Positions 10,774 to 22,999 of a stretch of DNA of 64,000 nucleotides are shown piece by piece. The notes beneath the pieces are model-generated. The model saw only the letters and a program-made list of their open reading frames with translations. It was not told where the DNA came from and ran no database searches. How positions within the stretch are numbered: the stretch's first letter is position 1; the number at the start of each line of letters is the position of its first letter. Both the position numbers and the translations under genes were made by a program. Source of the stretch: Atriophallophorus winterbourni (lineage: Eukaryota > Platyhelminthes > Trematoda > Plagiorchiida > Microphallidae); assembly GCA_013407085.1 (NCBI GenBank), contig JACCGJ010008725.1, positions 93,992 to 157,991 on the forward strand, written 5' to 3'.

Positions 10774-10835
10774 CTGATGAGTACAATCAGTACGAAACCG
10801 GTAGTGTGGTGTGTGATAGAAATGCATGCAAGTGC
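10774..10835 (+). ncRNA. Hammerhead-like core with perfect stem II (family B)
   Basis: CTGATGA at 10,774-10,780, stem II GTAC-AATCA-GTAC at 10,781-10,793 (four perfect pairs, with the G10.1-C11.1 closing pair), GAAA at 10,794-10,797, then CCGGTAGTG. This meets the core consensus exactly. The 3' arm of stem III and the cleavage triplet seen in the 56.5 kb copy are not evident here; the downstream sequence (GGTGTGTGATAGAAATGCAT) is shared with the 20.45 kb copy instead. Confidence 0.45.
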
Positions 10836-10859
10836 GGATTTTTATCACCCAACTATCAA

Positions 10860-12900
10860 TTTTGCATCAACGTTATCTTTAATATTTTCAGCTAATCAGG
10901 CGTTTGTTCACAGCTGCAGTTCTTATGCTATTTTTATGAATTAGTTTAATGCGTCTACAGAGTTTAGGTCCGATTTACAAAAGAAATTGCTATTTTGTAG
11001 AAGAAGTGTTCACATCGGTCCAATCTTTATCATTCTTAAAGTTTGTTAAGAAGGAATATATCTATGGGAAAATATAAAATTAGTGTTTAAAAGAATTAAA
11101 TTTTCACTTCAACCGATATGGTATCCCTTCAGTTATCACATTTGATAGTGGAATTTATTTTTGAAAATGACCGATTAAAAATTTTAGCGTTGGCATTGTC
11201 ACGATCAAATTGTTTACACACTAATCGAACACATATAATTCGATACGGTTCTGCTTCGTAACAGACAACAATACTTTTTATCATTTTAGATATCGGAAGA
11301 ATTGCTCTACAGAATAAATGCAATGCTATCTCAATTCAATGTCGATTGTCGGAGATTAATTTGCTGATTTACTACCACGAAAAACGCGAGCTTTACTCAT
11401 CTAGGTCGGGCATTTATGAGTAACACCGGAAAAGTGGCTCTACTCATGTGATGCGCTCAAGTCCCCGGACATAAACACTTCAACCGGTTTCGAGCTGTTT
11501 GATATCAACAGGTGTAAACAGTGAGATAAGATGAATTGAGTTTTGAAACATTGCAGAAGTGGTAAAACTATGGAGAATTCCACGTTTAACATTCACGTAT
11601 CCATTCAGCTTACGGTAAGCATGCAACAAGGAGAAGCTGTTTACTCATATTCAAAATATAATAGTATCGTATATTACAAATACAAAAAATATTCTATAAA
11701 ACGACATAGACAGTTTTCAAGCCTGACAAAAATTAAACTTCAACTAATCACTTTGAGGTGTCAAACAAAGAACAAGCATATTTTATTGATGTATTCTATT
11801 ACTTTCAAATTGAATACCAAACTGATGTTTGTACACAAACGTAATCAAATTTTTATAGCGCTGTTCACAACATTGAAACTAAAACGGATCTCTCTCCCAG
11901 CTCAAAGAAAATATAACTGTCTAGTCTGTTCAAATTAACTGTTGTCGATTACAAAATTAAAAATTTCTTCAAAGTAAGTCGTCATTTTACGCTTGAGTGG
12001 ACGTGAGAACATCACACGTGCAGCCTCACACGAAAACGATTTTTCCACTCACCAATCCCTGAGATGGCGTCTGTCAGTTGGATGTTATTCGAATGAAAAA
12101 ACTACGTTCCAAAGAAATTCCAGTCAATTTTTTCTGTTTGAACGGAATTGTTGAAAAATGTCCGTTTCATCGGCGCGGGTGAATAGGAAATTCGCCCATT
12201 CGTTTAGGCTCAAACGAGTTGATCGATCGATAATGAAGGAATGAGCTGAGATACAATTAAACTCAGATCCCAAAAAATTCAAACCTTGGATAATTTGACT
12301 TGGAGATCGTTTTGGAATATAAACTTATATTTTGCTATGGGAACTTTGGTAAATCATCCTAATTTATCGTATGCAAGTACAAATATATCCTAAAATTCAA
12401 GTCTATACGTTGTTTGTAGACAAATTTGTCAAACCGAATTATAGCGGGTTGTGCACACTTATCAGATGACGTTTTTCAACAGAGATCAACTTTTGTGGCA
12501 CCTTGTAAGTCTTTCGACTTCCACGTTAGAGTTAGTGGGATCGATTATCAGCGTGTTGACGAAAATTCGGCACTGAATGCTGAGATCGAGATCTACGTTA
12601 AACACTTTCTGCCTGCCGAAAAATTGTTATTTGTGATTTGAAATTAGTATCAATTTGAGATAATGTGCAATTATATATTTAATCTTGTGATTATTTTTCT
12701 GCTGGCTTTCATACAGTCTACTTCGAGGAAAAAATATTTGAACCCATTGAGGACGACATATGAATTCAATTGCAAATTTCACCGTTTTAAGATTGATATT
12801 ACTACGGTTTAGCCTTGAAACAATCAGAGTAAACTACCTGGTTTAATGGTATCCAAGAATCTCAATAATTTTTGACAGGAAAGTTATATAAACTCGAAAC
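10860..12900. other. No gene recognised
   Basis: AT-rich. Frames up to 131 codons exist (11,543-11,938 +) but have Lys/Ile/Tyr-biased composition with no motif. The short frame at 12,426-12,641 (+), ending in K-L-L-F-V-I, has balanced composition and could be an exon but has no relative that I recognise. Confidence 0.35.
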
Positions 12901-13152
12901 ATTGGAAATTCATCGAATCACATTCGCTAATCTGAGAGCATTTCGAAAATCCGGTCGACGTGACATACGAACTGATATTAATATAATAATGCCTTGCAAG
13001 GTAGGTGAAATATAATTGAACACGAAAATTGAAAGTGAAATGAATATTAACCAAATTATTACAAACCTTGAACCAGATAAGAGTGAAACTATAGGTACTA
13101 ATGCATATATGTGTACAAATAAAATCAAAATCAATGGGACGATGATAGCTTA

Positions 13153-14649
13153 TTAATAGTTGGGGGCAAAATTCGTAATAGCTCTCATATAATCATCAAG
13201 TTTCGATTTGAATATAGATAAACTTTTTGAGCTTACCAAATCGGAAGGTAGGGAATTCCAAACAAAGCACAAACACACCGAATAAAAATACCTGCGACAG
13301 TTCAGTTTGGAATGTGGTATTTCCAACTTGGAACCATGGCCACGGCTGTTGCTGGAAAATCGAAGGTGGAATAATATGTCCAGGGGGTAGGAAACAGTAA
13401 TAAGTATTTTGTATGCGAGGATGAGATCACCTCGCATTCTTCTTTGTGTAAGTGTCCTCAGCTCGAGTCCAATGATCAGCTTAGAAGCTCTCCGACATAT
13501 TTGATCCAGAAGTAAGATGTCTTTCTGGAGCCATGGTGTCCAGGCTTGTGTGGCATAGTCTAGAACCGGGTGTATATATGTGTTCTTCATGAGAGGAAAA
13601 CACCCCGGAGAAAAACGTCCAAATATCCACCGTAACATGCCAAGCAGCCGAGACGCGCTTTTGTAAACGGTTTCACATTGTAGACCATTTATCAAACTAC
13701 CTCAAATCCAGACACTCAGGCCCTTTTCTTCTTCGGTGTACTCCAGGTTTCTGTCGCCGAGCTTGATTGATAGGAAAAGCCAAGGTCACGTCCGATCTGA
13801 ATCATCTTCGACTTTTGCATATTCGATGACAGTTTACTTTCGGATGACCACTTGTACAAAGCATTCAAATCGTTTTGCAGCAAAATACAATCGTCAGCAT
13901 CTCTGATTCGCCTCCATACTTTTATATCGTCAGCGAACGAAACCATCTTACTATCATTTGGTATTGGTATATCATTCATATAGACTAGAAGCAGTATTGG
14001 TCCAAGCACTGAGCCTTATGGAACACGGCTGGTGTCATCGATGTTCATTGATAATAGGCCGTCCACACGAACTCGGATGTGTCTGTTGCTGAGGTAGTCT
14101 TTTATCAATTCGTATAGTCTTCCAACAATACCGTGTTTCTTTAGCTTGTTCAAGAGTACATTATGATCAACTCTATCGAACGCTTTAGAAATGTCCAGGT
14201 AGCGCGCATGAATACAGCCCCCGCATCTACAATCCTCATCCAATCGTCTAAGCTTGTCAGCAAATTTGTTAGACAAGAGCGATTTCTGCGAAATCCATGT
14301 TGGGCAACTGCCAAAAGTTGGTTCGTTTCCAGATGTCGCATGATTTTTGCGGTTATTATTCGCTCAAAAACTTTTGATACCGAAGACAGCAATGCCACCG
14401 GCCTGTAATTTTAACTTCAGAACGGCAACCACCTTTGTAAATGGGTATTATTTGTCCCAGTTTCCAGTCTATTGGCACTACGCCAGCTTGGAACAAATTA
14501 TTAAACATGCAAAATAGACGTTCATATAGCTGCGCATGACAGGTTTTGAGCAGCTTTGGAGTTATCTCGTCTGGTCCTGGAGATTTCTTTACGTTTAATT
14601 TTCGTAAGTGCTGCGCTACCACCATCGCAGTAACCAATACTTCATCCAA
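13153..14649 (-). pseudogene. CR1-like reverse transcriptase, frameshifted
   Basis: Pieces in order: 14,649-14,356 (K-K-S-P-G-P-D-E-I-T-P, I-I-P-I-Y-K-G-G), 14,398-14,150 (S-K-V-F-E-R-I and H-G-F-R-R-N-R-S-C), 14,276-14,016 (motif A), 14,009-13,716 (L-G-P-I-L-L-L-V-Y-M-N-D, F-A-D-D), 13,695-13,153 (Y-I-H-P-V-L-D-Y, R-R-M-R-G-D-L-I, W-N-S-L-P). At least four frame changes or stops. All RT signature motifs survive in translation, so decay is mostly by small indels. Confidence 0.8.
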
Positions 14650-15008
14650 GGTCGGTCGGTCAAGTCGAACGATTGGTTCCTGATCAGGCTCCGTTGATTT
14701 CGGCGCAAAAACTCCGGCATAAAAGTCTGCTAACAGATCACCGGTCTGATTTATGGATTCTGTGAAGCCGGACGAAGTTTTTAGGGCAAAGACTCCTGGT
14801 TTAATATTTGTTCTATCGTTTACAAGAGCTTCGGATTCTGGTGCATCTGAGAAATCAATTGCGATTGGAAAGCTTGTTTATCATATCGAATTAAGATGAT
14901 AACTTTGTTTCGCATTCGTGTAAATTGTGCCCGAGAATCAGCTGTGTTGGTAGCCTTGTGAAACTCCCATGCCATTGCCCTTTGTTTCATCCACTTTTTA
15001 GTCCTGCT

Positions 15009-16103
15009 TCATAGTAAAAATTTATTACATTGAGACGTTATCTTCAAAACAAACATTAAATGTTCCTCCAATATAGATTTTAGGTGTTGTAAGAGAGAGC
15101 GCAAATGACTATCCGGATCGGAGTAATCCAGTTGTGCGAAACTAGTGCTCTGTAACTCGGCACACAGAGCACGGTAGTTCACCCTTCTGACGCATTTCAT
15201 TCCGTGACTGTTGCACCTAGCGCTACAAACGTAATCGAATTCAAGGACAACGTGAACACTTCGTCCGATTGGCAGTTTATAAACGATATTCTCTACAGCT
15301 GTGGGATCTGATGTAAGTATTAGGTCTGACCTTCTCATAGAATTAAATCCAAAAACGCGGTTATAAAGGGGTGCGTAATCCAAAACGGCTCGAAGTTCAT
15401 TTTTAAGTGCCTCTAATGGATGATCATTCCGTCTATAGAGATGGGGAAAGTTGAAATCCCCCATTATTAATATTTGAGTATTGTACCGCGTTGTTACGTA
15501 GCGCAAAGCATTAATCAGTTTATTGTTTAGGTCGAGAGTTGCTGTTGGAGAACCATAGATCACTCCAATAATGCAATGGTCTCCTGAAGTAAGGGTCAGA
15601 GAGCACTAAAGTGTGTCAGTGATATGAAGGGGCTGGTCGTTCATAGCTCTACATATAAACGATTGCTTGAAGTAGAGTGCTACGCCTCCACCATCGCCTA
15701 AACGATCACGCCGGAATAGAGACATGCTGGGCAAAGAGAGTTCATTATCAGACAATGAGGCATGGAACCACGTTTCTGTTTTTGCAACTATGTCTGGCGC
15801 CGATTCATCACAAATCTCAGACAATTCGATTAATTTGTTGAAAAGGCTGTTCGCGTTTGTATAAATGTACTTGATCGTATTTTTCGTGTGTAATAACGGG
15901 GTGTAAACTGAATTTATTGGCCCGGCTTCTCTGAAGTCGGATTTAACCAGCAGTGATGAATCATGTGGTATGTGAGAACGTGCTATACAGTGTGATGCCG
16001 GATCCCTCTGAATAGTCAGTGCCTGAGATGGTAAAGCATGTGTGCTTCTTATTGGTAACCGACCGCCTGAGTCGACAATTAGTTTTCCGACCCCGAATCC
16101 CAC
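15009..16103 (-). pseudogene. CR1-like endonuclease with one nonsense codon
   Basis: A single reading frame from 16,103 to 15,009 interrupted only by TAG at 15,608-15,606. Motifs: Y-T-N-A-N-S-L, T-E-T-W, G-G-G-V-A-L-Y-F, I-G-V-I-Y-G-S, M-G-D-F-N-F-P. In the related copy at 4.5 kb the residue at the stop is Trp (D-T-I-W), so a TGG to TAG change explains it. The C-terminal His motif has changed (S-V-H in place of S-D-H), so the enzyme would be damaged even without the stop. Confidence 0.75.
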
Positions 16104-16229
16104 AGTGAAAGATAACGTAGATTGGTCAAATGTTTATTGCGTTAGTGTACAGAAACACAGTCACTGCATCTGTCATAGACATATTTTAGAAATGAATGAT
16201 CTAAGCGTTCGCTCTCGTTTTCATTAGTT

Positions 16230-16864
16230 GTACGTCAGGCGTTTTCGCGTCAAATGATTGTCTACAAGCCATCGAAATGCTGTGTCCGACATTGTTGAGT
16301 TGCCATTCTCGGGAAGTTGACGATTTATACCTTCTTTTAAATTCTTGTTATTGGAACACTTTTGTTACACATTTTCAGCAGCTCGAATACTTGTTAATTG
16401 GTGGTGAATATCGTCAAAATGTTTGGCGCTTACTACGCTTCCATGGTGCTGTAAGGTAAGGTTCTGCAGGCCATCTAAGAGCAATCTTCAATCATGTACT
16501 TCATGCTCTCTAAAAATGAACAATAACAATCGCATCCAAGATGCCGACCAATTCGTCGTTGAACAGAATTTCGCAATTGAATTTTTACAATCGCTGTAAC
16601 TTGTTTACCGACTCATTAGCATCCTAAAACAACCGCATGTTCTAACTTGGAAGATGATATTTTCAAGACATCTCGCAACACGGACTAAACTTTATATGAA
16701 CGTGACATATCACGAGGCTACGATAGGTCCAATGTTAAAAAACCTACCTATTCTGACGCGGTACATTACTGATATTGTAGCGCGTGGGGGCAAATCCGAA
16801 TATTTGCGTCAGTTCACTTAAATTTGACCAGTGGCAGCTGGCGAATATCTGGCCACTTGCTACA
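16230..16864. other. No gene recognised
   Basis: Short frames only. The 16,277-16,459 (+) frame shows no motif. Confidence 0.35.
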
Positions 16865-17395
16865 ACACTTACGCTTCATAGCCGCTTGAAGACTGAGTCT
16901 CCATTCATCACTGAGTTCAAACAATACAACACAAATCTCGTTCACCCACGGATCCCACAACACAAGAGAAAGCGCGTTTATTACGAACAATACAAATAAA
17001 AAAACACTTGCCTATCTTATATAGGCAAACCAAGTAACCAAAACACTGTCCTAAAACGTTTCTGTCCCGGTTGTCACTTCGTTCTGGTTTGTCAATCAAC
17101 TTTGTGCCAACTGGTACAACTTGAGCCCTTCTCAAGCAATGCTCATTCAATCGATTGCGGCTACCGTTCTCCGCCTTCTCGTACTTCTGAAGATGTCGTT
17201 GGTCTAACCGTTCTAATACAACCCTTCCGAAACTCTAATTATTACGGGTTAGCATTTGTCGTTTTCAATCTTTCCAGCGCTTCATGCTCTTGTGTTTTGC
17301 CGGAAGGTGGTGTTCTGCATATCCTTCGAAAGCTCGTAGTTAGCACCTCGCACAATCGACAATATAAACTTCATTCTCACTGTAGAAATAAAATA
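16865..17395 (+). repeat. LTR-like repeat (family E), copy 1
   Basis: About 530 bp matched by eye to 54,012-54,545 in the same orientation. Shared landmarks: CACAACACAAGAGAAAGC, a CTTATATAGGC TATA-like box near 17,018, a GTCACTTCG...GTTTGTCAATC stretch and a GCCGGAAGGTGG-TTCTGC box. The later part carries an AATAAA-type signal near 17,388. Size, TATA box and end signal fit a solo LTR, but terminal bases and target duplications could not be fixed. Confidence 0.45.
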
Positions 17396-17399
17396 CTTT

Positions 17400-19650
17400 C
17401 TCACTTATATCTAATGGAATCAAATTGATTTCAAATAATCGGAACGTTAGTACACTGAAAACATACATGATTTACGTGCCGGTAAATCGGCAAAATAATT
17501 TATTAATTAAGCAAGAATATTTATATCCAATAATCTGTGTTCCCCAACGTTTAATAGGGTCATTTATAATCCTGTCAGTGTCGTTCATGAAACAAACTCA
17601 GTGTTGGTTGTGTATGTATCCGTTACGTGAATGAAGGCAGATTATTTTCACCACAAAAAGTAGTAATGCTTTGTACCGACAGACCGAATTTATCATGCTT
17701 TTCGAATTATTAGATTTTAATTACATAAAACTCCAATCATTATTAGATGTAAAAATTGCTTGTGACTTTCTAATCAACACCACTTATCCTCACACAACAT
17801 TTTTGTAAATCGACACAGCGCCTAGGACTCAATTCATGGTACTGTTAAATAATAACCTGGTCGAGGTTTATCACAATGAAAGCCATTTGCTTAAGTTGAT
17901 ACGAAATTTATTTGAACTTTCATAGCTAATGTGATTTATCCCAGCGGTTTAGACAACAAAATAGGAATAGCCCATTCAACAAAACCCAATGTAAGGTAGC
18001 CTTCGCAGTTCAGCACCAATTCAACCGGTAAATACGAATTCCGGACATCGGCTTCTACTCAATTCGAATGAATCATAATTGGCCATGCATAGTGCGTGAC
18101 ACAAAGCTGTTTGAAGTATAAATCAGTACGTTACTTTTCCAGGATTAACATTATTTCTACCAAAACCGTTTGAATAGTTCTGTTTTGATATGCTGGTTTT
18201 GGATATCTATCCTTCTGTCGCTTTGTAGCGGGAGTTAGTTCACAGATCTACTGAAGACACATCACTTGATCATTTGACTTAGTCGCGTTTATTACACGTG
18301 GAGCATTTAGCGGCAACAGCAAACGTCCAAATGCTTTTGGTTGGTCGAAGCTTCTCAGTTCAGTGGCTAAATGAAAGAAATCTGCTTCCGCAATGCTATA
18401 TAAGCCTCCCATCTTTGATTTCACCTTTTGAGCTCCAGTCCAGTACTCGCCTTTTGACATTTTCGATTGTTTGTAGCCTATCAAAATCCATTATCTGTTG
18501 TTAAATTTGTTTGTTTTTCTTTCTATAATTAATAGGTTAAATACTTTTCCAGAAACATGATGTTGAATACACGGTGAAAACATTTGCACACAAAGGTCTA
18601 TAAAATGTGGAGAAGCTAGTTACCTTCTGTGTCCCGGATCCATAAAGTATGGTTGCGTTATCATCGGTGCTGAAAATGTGGAACTTGCTTCGCAGCTAGC
18701 TAAATGTTGAGTTTCGCTTTGTTGAAGTGACCAATCACGTCTACGTCGGCATCCTCCATTACTGTGTTGACTACCGTACAGTTTATCGTTGATTGCGATC
18801 TGTTAATTGTTATTTTTAGATCATCACGAATATGACGAAAGCTTGGAGACAGAGGTCTATTTTTTATTGCTGGACTAAAGTAGGTTGTATGAATATTTTG
18901 GAACAGAAAGCTCAAATACCAAGACGTTGGGTTGTTTTCATGAAAAGTACCTTCAGTTCACTAGCGCCTTCGGGTTTATTGCTTTTAACAACGACAGGCA
19001 GCAAGATAATTTTCTATTAGCCTTGGAACCGCTTGTGAATAATAAACAAATTTTGACCTTGAAACTGCTGTTATATCTTTTTCATAATGAGAACAACGGC
19101 GTTCGAATACAGACAAAGATGTAAGATTTATAGCAAAAAACAAATAGCTGTAAATCACAATAGAATTTAGATTAAAATCCCATAAAATCATAATTTTGTT
19201 TTTCATCATGGTGGAACGTGGGAAAAATAAACCAATATTTCGTAGGTAATTGTGTTAAAACGATTGATGATATTGTACGATTGTGTGAACCGTCATCCAG
19301 AAAAGTGTATACCTTAGAATCTACGTGGTTGTTATCAACAAACAAACGTCAATACAGGGTTGCTGGACGAAAAGTTTCCAACATCCGTTATAAAATCTGC
19401 ATCATCTATGCTGGCACAATTTCTGATGTTAGATTGTTCCAGTGGTAACCTAATTGTGTAAGGTGAACGTATTAATTCGAGAGCGAGCAAATTATTGTTG
19501 GGATACTGAAACTTAGTTTAAATAGAGGACTCCGAAGTCATTACTCTTGTGAGTATAAAGTCACCTCAAATTTATTTACGCAATACTGTTAGCGAGCCCA
19601 ATCTAGACAGTTGCTACTTACAGGCAAGATTATATCCAATGCTTATTATT
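17400..19650. other. No gene recognised
   Basis: Many short frames on both strands without motifs, repeats or splice-site support. Confidence 0.35.
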
Positions 19651-19654
19651 TCAT

Positions 19655-19915
19655 AAGCTCTCAAAGAGTGAAATGTCTACTTCCAACCATAGTATCAAAG
19701 CTTGGGCTGTATAGCCCAAAACTTGGTGTATATAGTAACTTGGCTAATGAAGCCTGTTCAAAATAGCCAAAAATGCATCGAAGTAATTCCAGCATACTGG
19801 CAGCACGCTTGTAGGTGACTTCGTAAGGTAGACCGTATTTCAGACTCCCATATGCAATGGGCCTAGTTTCTTTCTCTGAAGTTGTCCATTCCAAAATTTG
19901 ACTTCTCGAGTGCAT
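19655..19915 (-). pseudogene. CR1-like RT C-terminal scrap
   Basis: Minus-strand frame with W-T-T-S-E-K-E, a T-Y-K-R-A-A-S-M-L-E-L-L-R-C-I-F-G segment and a Y-T-P-S-F-G-L-Y-S-P part that line up with E-E-K-D-L-G-V-W, Y-K-K-A-S-Q-V-L-A-L-L-R-R-I-F and Y-L-R-P-A-M-E-Y-A-V-Q of the 3.5 kb copy. Heavily decayed; only about 85 codons remain. Confidence 0.5.
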
Positions 19916-19929
19916 AGCAGCATGTAGGT

Positions 19930-22760
19930 TTGGTAAATCACGCCTTGAGATTCAACCCTTCACTAACAATTAGCTGGAATTACACATCGGAGCGCTAGAG
20001 CTCACCAGCGAGAGTTCTACCTACTTATTGAAGAAACAAAACTTTAAATGGTATTCAAATAACATAAAATTATTAGAGGAATGAATTTTACGGACGTTGC
20101 TCACTTCTTTGATAAATGCTCAAATATCTCGTGCAATAGAGTTGGAAGGATTTGCTGAAACACGCATCCAGAGAAATAAAAGGGGAAAAGCTAAAACAAG
20201 CGATCTAACGGAACTGTTAAATCTGAACCATATATGTAATATGAACCATTGTTGTCGATAGACTACGCTGTAACTGTTGCTTGTTGATCATTCCACAGTT
20301 AGAGAATACTACTTTAATTTGTACTGGATAACCCCTTACTTACCTTTGATTATTAAAAGCGGGGTTTATTATAAGCATTAGAATGTTTATCGTTGATGTG
20401 ATCTCTATCACCAGACATGAACAATATCTACCAACATTCGCTACCTGATTAGTGCAAACAGCACGAAACCGGCCGTGGTGTGAGTGTGATGGAAATGTAT
20501 GCAAATGAGCATTTTTGTTCATGAATAATATTTTTTTATAAGCATAGGTCATTTTACGCGTTTCCTTCGCAAAACGTTCGTTGGAAACTAAAGCCAAACC
20601 ACGAACTTAGAGATATTGTGTCATTGTTTCCGGAGTGACCGATACTGGGGTATTCAAGTGCGTGAACTTTTTGTTAGTCATACAGGCAAGAAATGAAAAT
20701 ACAGACTTCGCAGTAGAACTGTTAAGGTGTTAAACAAAGCGTGAATGAAAAAGGGACACAAACTACAATTGTCTGAAATTGGCTTCCTGATCAAGCGTGA
20801 CATGTGATCGTATTGTGTCTTGAAATGTATTTTCTACTTAACCCGTTGCCAATGCTGGTGTTGAGTATTTTAATCATGCGTTAGTAACACGTAGTAGCAA
20901 CAATGACATTAAAAGGTAGTTACATATTCTGACTCCAGTCGGTGCCCAATTTATACGTGAGAATTGGAGATCGAACCCAAATTAGTTAATCGAGTTAAGA
21001 TATGAATCTTTCCAAGCTATGAATGCAAGTATTTTACATATACCGAGGCAACAAAAAATGTTGGTTTTGTTTACGTCATTCAAGAGCCAGAGAAATATAA
21101 ACACACCGATAGTAGCATTCATTTTAGCATTTATAGCTTCATAGAGGCGCCAGACGACAGACAGAAATATTTAAACTTTAGATTTTTTAATTTACGTGAA
21201 TTTTGACAGGTAAATATATCGAAAAATTGTTGCTGTTAAGTAAATTTTGGGTGGGCGAAAGATACTATAAACATGCACGCTACATTGAAAAGATAAACCT
21301 CGTCATATAGCACATCACACCATATTTCCATCCTGCAAAATAATCCGAATAGCAAGCAAAGTTGTGAAGCTGAACCCAATATTAATACTAATAATATGAA
21401 AAGAAGCGGGGATCGTGTGTCTGACTCGTTAGTATGTTGTTTAATTGCCGAATTGTGAACATATTACCTCCCCCATTCGGGCTAATGAATTCTGAGAAAA
21501 TCACCGATCCTATAGACCTCAGCAACTGGATAAGTAAAAATGCACCGTGAACTGATAGTCAAACTGAGGAAAGTGGTTGGGTAGCTTGAACGTACCTTAT
21601 CGGATTCCTGCTCATAAACACAATTCTAACGATGAATACTCAAATGGTTATACCCACGTTTAAATAATAGCAATTCAGATATCGGAAATGAGTGATTTAG
21701 CCGATTTCGATCTCTTTCATAGCAAACGTTTTGACATTCTATTAACTGAATTCGGGCTGTGAAAACACTACTGATGACTATGCAACCGGAATATAAAAAT
21801 AACACGTGGCAATTTGTCTGACGCCAGATTTTTTCTGAGGATATAAATTAGCGGTGAAATATCAGCCATTGGCGTCGCTCGCAGTTGTCCCGCGATTGGG
21901 TACACTCGATATAAAACGCGCCTAAGAAATTCATTTGATTTTCAGAAATACAAGTAAAATATAAAAAATCGATATCGATGGTGGACAAGTGCTCGCAGCG
22001 AGTACTTGCCTTAAGTCATACGAAATAGGCATTAATAAAATCAGATTTGTATAGCCATAATATGATTGCACGTAACGGGCGATCGCAAACGTTGTGATCA
22101 ACTAATTTTGTTTTGGGAGAAAGCCAAAGACGATAGGTTGTTTTCGCAACATAGATTTATATATATTTCTGTTGACCCAATAGAAAAGAACTGCTACATG
22201 TTTCATCGGCAAGTTCCTTGGTGAGTATGAGAGAACGAACTGAGTTAAGGCTAGTGGAATAGGGGGCAATATCAATATATATTTCAAGCACTACACCAAG
22301 TGTACTTTTACGAATAACAAACGTCTCGATCGAAACTTATTAAAACTTAGTTGGAACGCAATGGAAAGCCAAAGTAATGGTTACCTAGCGCATGGTAAAT
22401 TATGTACAATTTACTTAAAATTACTAATGCACTGTACCGACAGTGCAGTGGTAAATTGATTTTCACTGGGTTAATAAGTGCATGCGATAACAAGCCACAG
22501 TCCCAAGCGCGATATCTGTTTCTTATATATAGATATAAATATAGATGGATATCTTGATAGTATTTGATTCTGTACATTTAGCTTCCCTCGTGTCCTGTAG
22601 TCCTTTAAATATTCATATATGGATACTTACATGCTTACATAGAAAAACGCACGCTTGAGTATATTTAGTGAAAAACAGTTCCAAAAGTATTGAAAAAAGT
22701 TAAAAAATGGTAATCGTTTTAAAACGAACAAACGTCAGGTCGCCGGTCTTGGTAAATTGT
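19930..22760. other. No gene recognised apart from one ribozyme-like motif
   Basis: AT-rich; frames under 90 codons. Holds the hammerhead-like motif listed at 20,445. Confidence 0.35.
20445..20515 (+). ncRNA. Hammerhead-like motif (family B)
   Basis: CTGATTA (one mismatch to CTGATGA) at 20,445-20,451, stem II GTGC-AAACA-GCAC (four perfect pairs) at 20,452-20,464, GAAAC at 20,465-20,469, then CGGCCGTGG and the GTGTGATGGAAATGTATGCA tail shared with the 10.77 kb copy. Stem II differs in sequence from the other copies yet still pairs. Confidence 0.4.
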
Positions 22761-22764
22761 ACAA

Positions 22765-22985
22765 CATGCATCCTACATACATACATACATACGAATTTAT
22801 AAGTAAATACACACACGTAAATTCATACAAACATAAAAATACATACAAAGATACACATATATTCATCCATGTACATACATACATACATACATACATATCA
22901 AGATCAGAATATATACACATATGCATACATAGATAAATACGTACGTACAAAGCATACATTTATAAATGCTTACGCGCACACAAAC
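22765..22985. repeat. ACAT microsatellite region
   Basis: Interrupted (ACAT)n and (ACAC)n runs, with uninterrupted blocks near 22,775-22,792 and 22,872-22,896. The long minus-strand frame rich in Tyr, Val, Cys and Met is only translation of this repeat. Confidence 0.9.
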
Positions 22986-22999
22986 GTTGAGTGTATCAG

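Larger units (their letters stand above)
13153..16103 (-). mobile_element. CR1-like LINE, near full-length coding part
   Basis: Minus-strand element with all domains in order: endonuclease (16,103-15,009), linker (about 15,000-14,650), RT (14,649-13,716) and RT C-terminal domain (13,695-13,153). The catalytic motifs are readable: L-D-I-S-K-A-F-D-R-V-D-H (motif A) and F-A-D-D-I-K-V-W (motif C). Several frameshifts within 13.7-14.7 kb and one nonsense codon in the endonuclease break it. First-ORF sequence is not seen upstream of 16.1 kb. Confidence 0.8.

Noticed and set aside
11543..11938. 131-codon plus-strand frame
   Set aside because: Lys/Ile/Tyr bias expected from AT-rich non-coding DNA; no motif.
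22735..22959. Tyr/Val/Cys-rich minus-strand frame
   Set aside because: It is translation of the ACAT microsatellite.
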